From Bacillota bacterium (GTDB taxonomy: Bacteria; Bacillota; Clostridia; Oscillospirales; Ruminococcaceae): a DNA stretch of 11,695 nt. The notes below the pieces were generated by a model that was given only the letters and a program-made list of their open reading frames with translations, did not search any database and was not told the DNA's origin. Made by a program: the position numbers and the translations under genes. Positions 1 to 6,900 of the stretch are shown here, in pieces (within the stretch, counting starts at the first letter, position 1; each line of letters begins with the position of its first letter). The stretch lies in assembly GCA_023395435.1 (NCBI GenBank), contig JAEWZG010000005.1, positions 1-11,695 of the forward strand, written 5' to 3'.

Positions 1-125
1 AGTTCGCTGGTTCATCATCAGTTCCTGCTCACGTAGAAATGATGGGACTCATCGGCATGGGTAACAACCCAATGGTTGGTGCTACTGTTGCATGTGCTGT
101 TGCTGTTGAAGTTGCTTCAAAGTAA
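1..125 (+). CDS. GGGtGRT family protein, C-terminal fragment
   Basis: This is the last 40 codons of a gene that enters from the left edge; the stop TAA is at 123-125. The fragment reads through FAGSSSVPAHVEMMGLIGMG and ends in an alanine- and valine-rich tail (VAVEVASK). I recognise this as the conserved C-terminus of the GGGtGRT protein family, cytosolic proteins of roughly 330 residues found mainly in anaerobic Firmicutes. Their biochemical function is not established, as far as I know. The glycine-rich motif that names the family would lie upstream, outside the window, so the call rests on remembered similarity of the tail only. Eighteen bases after the stop codon begins a perfect hairpin followed by a T-rich run, so this is the last gene of its transcript. 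Confidence 0.75.
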   Translation, partial: FAGSSSVPAHVEMMGLIGMGNNPMVGATVACAVAVEVASK

Positions 126-141
126 TATTATACTTTTTAAT

Positions 142-177
142 AAAATCCATCGGCTATGCCGATGGATTTTTATTTTT
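142..177. terminator. Shared intrinsic terminator between convergent genes
   Basis: A perfect 13-bp inverted repeat (142-154 with 158-170, three-base loop TAT) ends in TTTT and is followed by TATTTTTC on the + strand. It is a strong rho-independent terminator for the GGGtGRT gene. The same hairpin also reads on the - strand, but there the T run after the stem is weaker. The stop codon of the HxlR gene (154-156, - strand) lies in the loop, so the 158-170 arm encodes the regulator's last residues. Confidence 0.85.
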
Positions 178-516
178 CTTCATATTACAGCTTGGGCATT
201 TTCCCTGTTTCAGGAGATAATTTTCTCCCCATTTATACATTTTTTCAAGTACAGGTATCATACTATTACCAAACTCGGTTAATTTATATTCAACTTTTGG
301 CGGTACGACTGGGTACACAGTCCTTATAATAAGATTATCTTTTTCAAGCTCTCTAAGCTGTTGAGTAAGCATTTTGGGTGTAGCATCAGGAACAAGCCTT
401 TGTAACTCACCAAATCTTAATACATCATCAATAAGATGCCATAAAATCAAAGCCTTATACTTTCCGCCGATGAGCCCAAGAGTCGCCTCAACAGGACAAT
501 TATATTTATCGTTCAA
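154..516 (-). CDS. HxlR-family winged-helix transcriptional regulator
   Basis: A 120-residue protein with the layout of the HxlR/YodB/HypR family: the CPVE motif at residues 7-10, then the TLGLIGGKYKALILWHL helix, the recognition region around ATPKMLTQQLRELE, and the wing followed by VEYKLTEFG. These are small dimeric DNA-binding proteins, and several respond to electrophiles or oxidants through the cysteine in the CPVE motif (Cys7 here). Unusually, the C-terminus adds a CPSC motif (Cys107, Cys110). The start codon is TTG at 514-516. It is supported by AAGGGG (524-530 on the complement) eight bases upstream, and by family alignment, because the CPVE motif normally sits close to the N-terminus. 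The gene is divergent from copA, which suggests control of copA or of itself, but this is inference. It ends inside the shared terminator hairpin. Confidence 0.9.
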   Translation of the reverse strand: MNDKYNCPVEATLGLIGGKYKALILWHLIDDVLRFGELQRLVPDATPKMLTQQLRELEKDNLIIRTVYPVVPPKVEYKLTEFGNSMIPVLEKMYKWGENYLLKQGKCPSCNMKKNKNPSA

Positions 517-530
517 AAAATCAGCCCCTT

Positions 531-576
531 AGTTACTTTTTATATAGTATATATCAATAAAGTGCGTACTTTTATT
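531..576. promoter_or_regulatory. Candidate HxlR operators between hxlR-like gene and copA
   Basis: Two dyads lie in the divergent intergenic region. The first, TACT-N8-AGTA at 534-549, has the spacing and half-sites reported for YodB/HypR-type regulators. It sits just upstream of the regulator's ribosome binding site and overlaps a possible - strand -10 (TATACT, 546-551). The second is an imperfect palindrome at 556-576, AATAAAGT-GCGT-ACTTTTATT, with one extra T. Both contain a GT(T)ACTTTT core, so they may be two sites for the same protein. I could not assign a confident -35/-10 pair for copA; TATAAT at 592-597 is the best -10 but lacks a good -35. Confidence 0.5.
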
Positions 577-626
577 TTTTATATTAACTATTATAATAAT
601 ATCATAGACATATTTTTTTATCAAGC

Positions 627-633
627 GAAAGGG
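627..633 (+). promoter_or_regulatory. Ribosome binding site fixing the copA start
   Basis: GAAAGGG lies six bases before ATG 640. It decides against the in-frame GTG at 562, which would add 26 hydrophobic residues unlike anything that normally precedes the metal-binding domain. Confidence 0.85.
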
Positions 634-639
634 AAAGCT

Positions 640-2862
640 ATGAAAACTATTTTTAATATTAGCGGAATGACATGTGCCGCTTGCTCAAGGGCAGTAGAAA
701 GAGTTACCGGCAAGATTAATGGAGTATCACAAGCAAGCGTTAACCTTGCTACTGAAAAGCTAACAGTCATATATGATGAAAAGTTAACTTCCATGCACGA
801 CATAATTAATGCTGTAACAAAAGCAGGTTATGGTGCAAGTATACCTGATAATTCAACGCCTATTGAAAAGGAAGATACCGCAGGCAATCTTAAAAAGAGG
901 TTTATTTCCTCTGCTATTTTCACATTACCACTTTTGTATATTTCAATGGGGCATATGATAGGGCTACCTTTACCTAAGGTTATCTCACCTTCTCATAATC
1001 CTTTGGTTTATTCCATTATACAATTATTACTCACACTACCCGTTGTTATACTCGGGTATAAATTCTACACCATAGGGTTCAGATCACTTTTTAAGGGAAG
1101 CCCTAATATGGATTCACTTATTGCGATAGGAACAGGTTCAGCTATTTTATATGGCTTATATGCTATTTTTAAAATTACTAACGGGAATTCGCACTATGTA
1201 CATGAATTATATTTTGAGTCAGCAGCAACTATTATAACACTTATTACTCTAGGAAAATTCCTTGAAAACATTTCAAAAGGTAAAACAAGTGAAGCAATAA
1301 AAAAGCTTATAGGACTTCGCCCTAATGTTGCATTAATTATCAGGGACGAAAATGAAATAACTGTGGATTTTGATAAAGTTAAAGTCGGCGATATAGTTAT
1401 TGTAAAACCAGGCGAGAAGGTTCCTGTTGACGGAATAATAATTGAGGGAACGACTTCAGTGGATGAATCAATGCTGACGGGAGAAAGCATTCCTGTTGAG
1501 AAGAAAGCTGGCGACAGCATAATCGGTGCAAGTATTAATAAAAACGGATATGTTAAATACAAGGCGACAAAGGTCGGTGACGATACTGCCCTTGCACAGA
1601 TAATAAAGCTTGTTGAAGAAGCGCAAGGTTCAAAAGCACCGATAGCTAAGCTTGCTGATAAAATTTCAGGAGTTTTTGTTCCTGTAGTAATGGCAATTGC
1701 TTTATTTTCGGCACTGGCTTGGCTCATAAGCGGACAAAGTGTGATATTTTCACTTACTATATTTATTTCTGTTCTTGTGATTGCCTGCCCTTGTGCATTA
1801 GGACTTGCTACGCCAACAGCTATAATGGTCGGAACAGGAAAAGGAGCGGAACACGGAATTCTCATTAAAAATGGTGAAGCACTTGAAACAGCACATAAAA
1901 TTAATACTGTAGTTTTTGACAAGACAGGAACAATCACCGAAGGTAAGCCTAAGGTTACTGATATTATTACAAACCAAGACTATGACGAAAGCTATCTTAT
2001 AAGAATAGTTGCGTCAGGCGAAAAGGCATCCGAGCACCCTCTCGGTGAGGCTATCATAAAGAAGTCACAGGAAAATGCTACTGCACTTTTTGAAGTAACC
2101 AATTTTGAATCAATCACTGGTCAGGGTATAAAATTTTCAGCAGACAAAAAGATAGTTTTGTTTGGTAATAGTCTTTTGATGAAGAATAATAATATAGATA
2201 CTGATTCGCTGGGTGATGCTGCTGAAAGCCTTTCAAAGCAAGGTAAAACTCCAATGTATGTTTGCATTGATAATAAGCTTTGCGGGCTAATAGCTGTCGC
2301 TGATACTGTTAAGGAAAGCAGTGCGAAAGCTATTAAAAAGCTCCACATTATGGGCATTAAAACAGTAATGATTACTGGCGACAATCATAATACAGCTAAT
2401 GCTATTGCTAAAGAAGTTGGTATTGACGTTGTTCTTGCTGAAGTATTACCGCACGAAAAGTCAGAGAAAGTCAAAAAACTTCAGTCAGGTGGAAACATTG
2501 TTGCAATGGTAGGTGACGGAATAAACGATTCCCCTGCACTTGCACAGGCTAATGTTGGCATAGCAATCGGCTCGGGAACTGATGTAGCTATTGAATCTGC
2601 TGATATAGTTTTGATGAAAAATGACCTTATGGATGTTCCTGCGGCAATTAAACTAAGTAAAAGTACGATTAAAAATATAAAAGAAAATCTCTTCTGGGCT
2701 TTTGGTTATAATACTATCGGAATACCTGTTGCAATGGGAATTTTATATCTTTTCGGTGGACCGCTCATGAATCCAATGATTGCAGGAGCTGCAATGAGCC
2801 TGAGCTCGGTTTCTGTTGTAACAAATGCATTAAGACTAAAAACATTTTCACCGGATAAATAA
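640..2862 (+). CDS. copA: Copper-exporting P1B-type ATPase
   Basis: A 740-residue P-type ATPase that uses ATP to pump Cu(I) out of the cytoplasm. In order: one N-terminal heavy-metal-associated domain with GMTCAACS (Cys12, Cys15); membrane helices between about residues 85 and 225; the actuator loop with TGES at 280-283; the CPC ion-binding motif at 383-385; the phosphorylation site DKTGT with Asp427; the nucleotide-binding HP motif at 466-467; the GDGIND hinge at 625-630; and two C-terminal helices carrying YN (690-691) and MSLSS (719-723). CPC with YN and MxxSS is the P1B-1 signature for monovalent copper (or silver) rather than zinc or cadmium. The length is normal for a one-HMA CopA. The chaperone gene copZ follows after 15 bases, so the two are probably co-transcribed. 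The divergent HxlR gene is the only nearby regulator; no CopY or CsoR is visible. Confidence 0.97.
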   Translation: MKTIFNISGMTCAACSRAVERVTGKINGVSQASVNLATEKLTVIYDEKLTSMHDIINAVTKAGYGASIPDNSTPIEKEDTAGNLKKRFISSAIFTLPLLYISMGHMIGLPLPKVISPSHNPLVYSIIQLLLTLPVVILGYKFYTIGFRSLFKGSPNMDSLIAIGTGSAILYGLYAIFKITNGNSHYVHELYFESAATIITLITLGKFLENISKGKTSEAIKKLIGLRPNVALIIRDENEITVDFDKVKVGDIVIVKPGEKVPVDGIIIEGTTSVDESMLTGESIPVEKKAGDSIIGASINKNGYVKYKATKVGDDTALAQIIKLVEEAQGSKAPIAKLADKISGVFVPVVMAIALFSALAWLISGQSVIFSLTIFISVLVIACPCALGLATPTAIMVGTGKGAEHGILIKNGEALETAHKINTVVFDKTGTITEGKPKVTDIITNQDYDESYLIRIVASGEKASEHPLGEAIIKKSQENATALFEVTNFESITGQGIKFSADKKIVLFGNSLLMKNNNIDTDSLGDAAESLSKQGKTPMYVCIDNKLCGLIAVADTVKESSAKAIKKLHIMGIKTVMITGDNHNTANAIAKEVGIDVVLAEVLPHEKSEKVKKLQSGGNIVAMVGDGINDSPALAQANVGIAIGSGTDVAIESADIVLMKNDLMDVPAAIKLSKSTIKNIKENLFWAFGYNTIGIPVAMGILYLFGGPLMNPMIAGAAMSLSSVSVVTNALRLKTFSPDK

Positions 2863-2877
2863 CGAAAGGATGATAAT

Positions 2878-3090
2878 ATGAAAAAGGAAATCAGGATTGA
2901 AGGAATGAGCTGTCATAATTGTGTCAGACATGTTAAAGAAGCTTTGGTTGTCATTGATGGGGTAACCTCTGTTGAAGTTGATCTTGACGAGGGACGAGCA
3001 ATTATTGAATGCGGAAACATTAAAGATGACTACATTAAAAATGAAATTGAAGACCTTGGCTATCAGGTTGTTTCAATCGAAAGCTATTAA
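2878..3090 (+). CDS. copZ: Copper chaperone, heavy-metal-associated domain
   Basis: A 70-residue stand-alone HMA domain with the ferredoxin-like pattern of the CopZ/Atx1 family. The Cu(I)-binding motif GMSCHNC is at residues 9-15 (ligands Cys12 and Cys15), and the expected IKNEIEDLGY helix and turn are near the C-terminus. Such proteins carry Cu(I) in the cytosol and hand it to the N-terminal domain or membrane entry site of CopA. The ATG is preceded by AAAGGA at 2865-2870 with a seven-base gap. The gene starts 15 bases after the copA stop and is followed by a strong terminator, so copA-copZ is a complete two-gene unit. The histidine lies directly after the first cysteine (CHNC), whereas well-known CopZ proteins such as those of Bacillus and Enterococcus have it before the second (CxHC). 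A mercury or other metal chaperone is possible but less likely given the neighbour. Confidence 0.93.
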   Translation: MKKEIRIEGMSCHNCVRHVKEALVVIDGVTSVEVDLDEGRAIIECGNIKDDYIKNEIEDLGYQVVSIESY

Positions 3091-3092
3091 TT

Positions 3093-3131
3093 AAAAACAA
3101 CGGGCAGGAAGATTCCTGCCCGTAGTTTTTG
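3093..3131. terminator. Bidirectional terminator between copZ and the XRE gene
   Basis: A 10-bp GC-rich stem, ACGGGCAGGA (3100-3109) with TCCTGCCCGT (3114-3123), is extended by AAAAAC/GTTTTT (3093-3098 with 3125-3130) after one mismatch. This gives a T run on each strand. It ends the copA-copZ transcript and serves the convergent - strand gene, whose stop codon lies just outside it. Confidence 0.9.
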
Positions 3132-3132
3132 A

Positions 3133-4167
3133 TTATGCTTTTTTATTTTGTGATGTAACTTCAGAAATTGTTCCCCCAACGGCAAGTACTATTGATATCA
3201 CTATTAATGATAATGCAACAATAAGATTTACATTGCCAGAAACGTATGTATCAGACCAGTTCGATAAATTCACTTCCTGTAATTTAAATGGTTTGTTATC
3301 AATTATTACATCTAAAAAGCTGTTTACTATAAAGGAGAAAATTGTCCCTATAAACAAGCATATTGATCCTTTATACAAACCATTAATTTTCATGTATCTT
3401 ATCACTATCATCATAGCCCAAGCTGGTATAAGTGAAATTGCTGTTATCTGCAATGCTATTGAAACGTCTTTTTCAAAGTTTCCGGCATATATCATTGAAA
3501 CAAGTATTGTTACAAATAGGAAAACTGTGTTTATTATAAAATAAATAAGCGTCTTTTGATTTGAAAGGCATTTGGGGAGAATCATTGCACGTAATCCAAA
3601 CGGAAAAAAGATAAGTGACAAACCAAAAAGCGTCGGTATTGTTGCTATCCAGAACCAGTCGCCACCAGTAAACAGACAACATGTCATAAATAATAAAATC
3701 AATGAGCCTGTAAATGCTACAAGGGTTATAATGCCTTTGTTCTTTTTAAGCAAACTTGGAAGTGATGTCAAAGAAAATGCTACAGCGATTGAAGTTAAAA
3801 CTAAAAAGAACCATGATAAAGTGTGATTGATTGCTAAATTACAGATAAAGCAAGCCAATAGCGCTAATCCATATGATATATATAAAGTCCACTGATATGC
3901 TTTTTTCATATTGTTGAATTTTTTTGCATCTTTTTCTATTTTTCTTTGATTTGTATCTTCACTCGCTGTAATCAACTCATGTTCATTTAATTCTAAAGCA
4001 TCACAGATCGCGGATACAAGCGAAATATCAGGATAGGAAATTCCCCTCTCCCACTTTGAAACTGCTGATTCTGTCACATATAATTTTTCAGCTAAATCTC
4101 TTTGTGTCATATTTGCTTCTTTCCGTTTTTTTGCTATGAATGCTCCAAGTGTTTGTTTTTCTTGCAT
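3133..4167 (-). CDS. XRE-family regulator with multi-helix membrane domain
   Basis: A 344-residue protein in two parts. Residues 1 to about 70 form a Cro/C1-type helix-turn-helix domain (LGAFIAKKRKEANMTQRDLA, then VTESAVSKWERG and PDISLVSAICDALELNEHEL), a very common Firmicute DNA-binding layout. After a charged linker, residues from about 90 to the end hold roughly eight hydrophobic segments and little else, so the DNA-binding domain should be tethered to the cytoplasmic membrane face. What the membrane part senses is unknown, and I recognise no ligand-binding motif. The start is ATG at 4165-4167, preceded by GGGGG (4175-4179) with a seven-base gap and by a promoter at 4208-4235. A longer in-frame reading to 4257 would run through that promoter. 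The gene is transcribed alone between two terminators, so no target is suggested by context. Confidence 0.88.
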   Translation of the reverse strand: MQEKQTLGAFIAKKRKEANMTQRDLAEKLYVTESAVSKWERGISYPDISLVSAICDALELNEHELITASEDTNQRKIEKDAKKFNNMKKAYQWTLYISYGLALLACFICNLAINHTLSWFFLVLTSIAVAFSLTSLPSLLKKNKGIITLVAFTGSLILLFMTCCLFTGGDWFWIATIPTLFGLSLIFFPFGLRAMILPKCLSNQKTLIYFIINTVFLFVTILVSMIYAGNFEKDVSIALQITAISLIPAWAMMIVIRYMKINGLYKGSICLFIGTIFSFIVNSFLDVIIDNKPFKLQEVNLSNWSDTYVSGNVNLIVALSLIVISIVLAVGGTISEVTSQNKKA

Positions 4168-4207
4168 TATGATACCCCCATATATGAATATTTTTTGATT
4201 TGATTTT

Positions 4208-4235
4208 ATTATATCATTAAGTCCTGATAATGCAA
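4208..4235 (-). promoter_or_regulatory. Promoter of the XRE membrane regulator
   Basis: On the - strand, TTGCAT (4230-4235) and TATAAT (4208-4213) are separated by 16 bases. The -10 matches the sigma-A consensus, and the start codon lies about 40 bases downstream. It begins only about a dozen bases past the T run of the preceding terminator. Confidence 0.65.
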
Positions 4236-4245
4236 TTGTTTTCAA

Positions 4246-4277
4246 AGAAAAAGGCACTCGACTAATAAGCCAGTGCC
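4246..4277 (-). terminator. Terminator of the deacetylase-YfhO operon
   Basis: On the - strand, GGCACT and AGTGCC (arms at 4272-4277 and 4253-4258) form a stem around an AT-rich loop, followed immediately by TTTTTCTTT. It lies about 45 bases past the YfhO stop codon. The stem is only six clean base pairs plus weak inner pairs, so it is weaker than the other terminators in the window. Confidence 0.7.
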
Positions 4278-4320
4278 GATTCTATTAGCTTTGTAGAGAT
4301 TTTGTTATCTGAAAGAAATA

Positions 4321-6900
4321 TTAATTATCGCTTCTATCTGTGCTATTATCGTCTATAGTATTTTTGCTCTTTCGCTTTTTTTCATAAATGATTATTGCTA
4401 AGAACATTATTACTCCAACAGCACTAAGTGCAACACCCGTTGATTTCATTGGAGCTTTATATCTTATATTAATTTTATGATAACCTTGCTTTATTGGAAA
4501 TCCGATAAAACTATCATTGACTTTCTCATATGGAACTTTTTTGCCATCAACTGATATATAAAAGCCTTTGTCATATGGAATAGTCAGAACAAAATATCCA
4601 TCATTTTTGACATTTATATCGCCATTGATCCTATCACCTTTGACTTTCCTTCCATCAACATTAAGCTTATCAACATTTTTAGCTATATTCTTTATATTAT
4701 CATAATCAAGTGTATACGTTTCGATCCCGCTTATAACATACTTTCCTTTTTTAAAGAATATATCAAGATTATCAATATCCTTGTTTGAGGAAATCACAAA
4801 GTCGAATACAAAATTTTTGTTTGGATATGGGCAACCCTTTGCAGATAACTTATTTTTCACACCATTGATAATAATATAAGTGTCACTCTTACCTGATTGC
4901 TGAAAGTCCATATTAAAGCTTATTATAATTATCTTATTTTTAATAGGTTCTTTAAGCTTTAATTTCAGATTTGCATTGTTATCCGCAATAATTTCATATC
5001 TACCATTTTTTTCAGAAAGATTAAGATTAACATATTCTTTTGAAGCAACAGGTAATTTAACCTTCTTAATATTGCTTTGCGGTGCAGTATCTATATTCTT
5101 GTCAACAACAACACTGTTAAGTAATACGTCCATTGAATATGGATACTTTAATTCATCATACTTGTTTTTATTGATTAGCTTATTTGTTGAATAACCAATT
5201 GGTAGAACATTAACATTCTTATACAATGTTATATTACCAACTTTATCTTGAATTTCATATCCTATTTGTGGATTTCTATCTGTGATAATGTATTTCTGTC
5301 CCATTAATATATTAAACAGAACATTTTTTGAAGCATGCATTAAAATAGAATTTCGGTATGACATTTCATTATTCAATTTATTAAAACAGAAATCATTAAA
5401 TAGCCTGTTGTTAATAGATGAATATAATGTTGGAACATAATAGTTCATCGCATATATTTTATTCACAGTCTCATGAGGGCTGTATTCATTTGAAAAGCGA
5501 TAAAACTCTTTATCGTTATCAGTTGCCTTATGAACAAGTTGCTTGGGGACGTTAGAAAATGCTGTTTTATAATCTTTAACTGGCACAAATTTATCGTATT
5601 TATTAACTATAACCGAGCACATAAGGCACATAAAACATACTGGAGTAATTAGCAAAATCTTCTTATTGAATTTAACAAAAGTTAACAAGCCTGCAAACAT
5701 TAGCAATGTGTCAATTATAAATACCTTAAAATAAAATAATTTGCCGTAGAATGTGTAACATGACTTGTAAAATAAAACATTAATAATTATAATTAAAATA
5801 AATATTATCGAGGCGATAATACTGACTTTTTTCTTTTTAAATAAATCTATTGTAAATTCTGCGGTGTTTAAACAAACAATAGGAAGAAATGGAATAAGAA
5901 CTTTTTCGTTAATATATAATGTTCCATTTAAAATATAAATAACAAAAGGAAGTGCCCACATGGATAGTATAATTATTGATAAAAACCTATTATGCTTCTT
6001 TTTTGTCGTTAGCTGTGTAATAACCGCAAAAAGTGCAAAAGCTACGACCCCAAGAGAATACGGATTATAAGAAAAATTATAAAGCAGGAACTTTGGCATA
6101 AGTAATGACAATCCTGGTAAGCTACCTGTTCCGCTTCGTCCGTTCATAATAGCAAAAAACGTCGGCACAATAAGAATGCAAGACATCAGGATTCCGGTCA
6201 GAATAGGTAAAACAAGCTTTAATGCAAAAGCTATTAATTCTTTTAAATGTACCTTTTCTGTTTTGCTCAGATACCTGTAAATCGCATATACACATAGCAC
6301 CAATATACAGCAAATACTGAAAAAATAACTTGATAGAATTATCAATAAGACACTTAATGAAATAAGCCATGATTTTTTCTTTTCAAGCCATAAATCTACT
6401 CCAATAAGCCCCAAAATCAGGAAAGGAAAATAATTAATAAACATGATATGCCTATGACTATGGAATATTATCGGCGTTGCTGTTGTAAAAATTAAGGTAA
6501 TGAAAAAGCATATCTTTGATGAATAGCTATTTCTCTTCAGCCATAAATACATAAGAAAGATACTTAATATTACAATTACTCTGCTACAAATTTTTATATA
6601 ATCTATCATTTCCACAAAAGGGAAAAGATATGAAAGCATAATATATGGGTTGAACAATCCATAATAAGATATATTATAAATATTCTGACCACCACCGATA
6701 TTCATTGCAAAATCAGGCGATAAGTCAAAATTTGAATAAAACATATTCCTAAGATATTCAGCAATTATAACATGCTGATTTTCCCAGTCAACCATAGAAC
6801 CATATTCATATTTGGCTCCTGTAAGATAAAAAGTGAACGCCAAAAAAAGTCCGCTTAGTATCAAAACTGCTATATAATCCTGTCGTTTCATTTTCGTCAT
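4321..6900 (-). CDS. YfhO-family membrane protein (GT-C-like glycosyltransferase)
   Basis: An 859-residue integral membrane protein. A first helix (about 9-27) is followed by an extracytoplasmic loop with DWENQH at 38-43 and GGGQNIYN at 69-76, then FNPYIMLSYLFPF. This block is the hallmark of the YfhO family. About a dozen further helices continue to near residue 430. A large, mostly hydrophilic domain spans about 435-825, and a single helix near 830-848 precedes a lysine-rich tail. YfhO of Bacillus and its relatives act with a CsbB-type enzyme to add sugar from undecaprenyl phosphate to teichoic acid outside the cell. The acidic loop after the first helix is where GT-C enzymes carry their catalytic residues. 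No CsbB-like gene is in this window. Its ATG (6898-6900) overlaps the deacetylase stop as ATGA, with AAAGGATG ten bases upstream, so the two are translationally coupled. The polymer modified here is not known. Confidence 0.85.
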   Translation of the reverse strand: MTKMKRQDYIAVLILSGLFLAFTFYLTGAKYEYGSMVDWENQHVIIAEYLRNMFYSNFDLSPDFAMNIGGGQNIYNISYYGLFNPYIMLSYLFPFVEMIDYIKICSRVIVILSIFLMYLWLKRNSYSSKICFFITLIFTTATPIIFHSHRHIMFINYFPFLILGLIGVDLWLEKKKSWLISLSVLLIILSSYFFSICCILVLCVYAIYRYLSKTEKVHLKELIAFALKLVLPILTGILMSCILIVPTFFAIMNGRSGTGSLPGLSLLMPKFLLYNFSYNPYSLGVVAFALFAVITQLTTKKKHNRFLSIIILSMWALPFVIYILNGTLYINEKVLIPFLPIVCLNTAEFTIDLFKKKKVSIIASIIFILIIIINVLFYKSCYTFYGKLFYFKVFIIDTLLMFAGLLTFVKFNKKILLITPVCFMCLMCSVIVNKYDKFVPVKDYKTAFSNVPKQLVHKATDNDKEFYRFSNEYSPHETVNKIYAMNYYVPTLYSSINNRLFNDFCFNKLNNEMSYRNSILMHASKNVLFNILMGQKYIITDRNPQIGYEIQDKVGNITLYKNVNVLPIGYSTNKLINKNKYDELKYPYSMDVLLNSVVVDKNIDTAPQSNIKKVKLPVASKEYVNLNLSEKNGRYEIIADNNANLKLKLKEPIKNKIIIISFNMDFQQSGKSDTYIIINGVKNKLSAKGCPYPNKNFVFDFVISSNKDIDNLDIFFKKGKYVISGIETYTLDYDNIKNIAKNVDKLNVDGRKVKGDRINGDINVKNDGYFVLTIPYDKGFYISVDGKKVPYEKVNDSFIGFPIKQGYHKINIRYKAPMKSTGVALSAVGVIMFLAIIIYEKKRKSKNTIDDNSTDRSDN

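Noticed and set aside
76..282. A 68-codon open frame across the first terminator
   Set aside because: It overlaps the end of the GGGtGRT gene in another frame and the antisense of the regulator, with no ribosome binding site or family resemblance.
562..639. In-frame upstream extension of copA from a GTG at 562
   Set aside because: It adds 26 residues with no family support and no good ribosome binding site, whereas ATG 640 has GAAAGGG six bases upstream and puts the metal-binding domain at the usual place.
1194..1937. A 247-codon open frame antisense to copA
   Set aside because: It lies wholly opposite a well-conserved gene, its product resembles no family, and it has no promoter or ribosome binding site that I can see.
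4168..4257. A longer start for the XRE regulator reading to 4257
   Set aside because: It would read through the promoter (4208-4235) and part of the preceding terminator; ATG 4167 has a ribosome binding site and gives the normal N-terminus.
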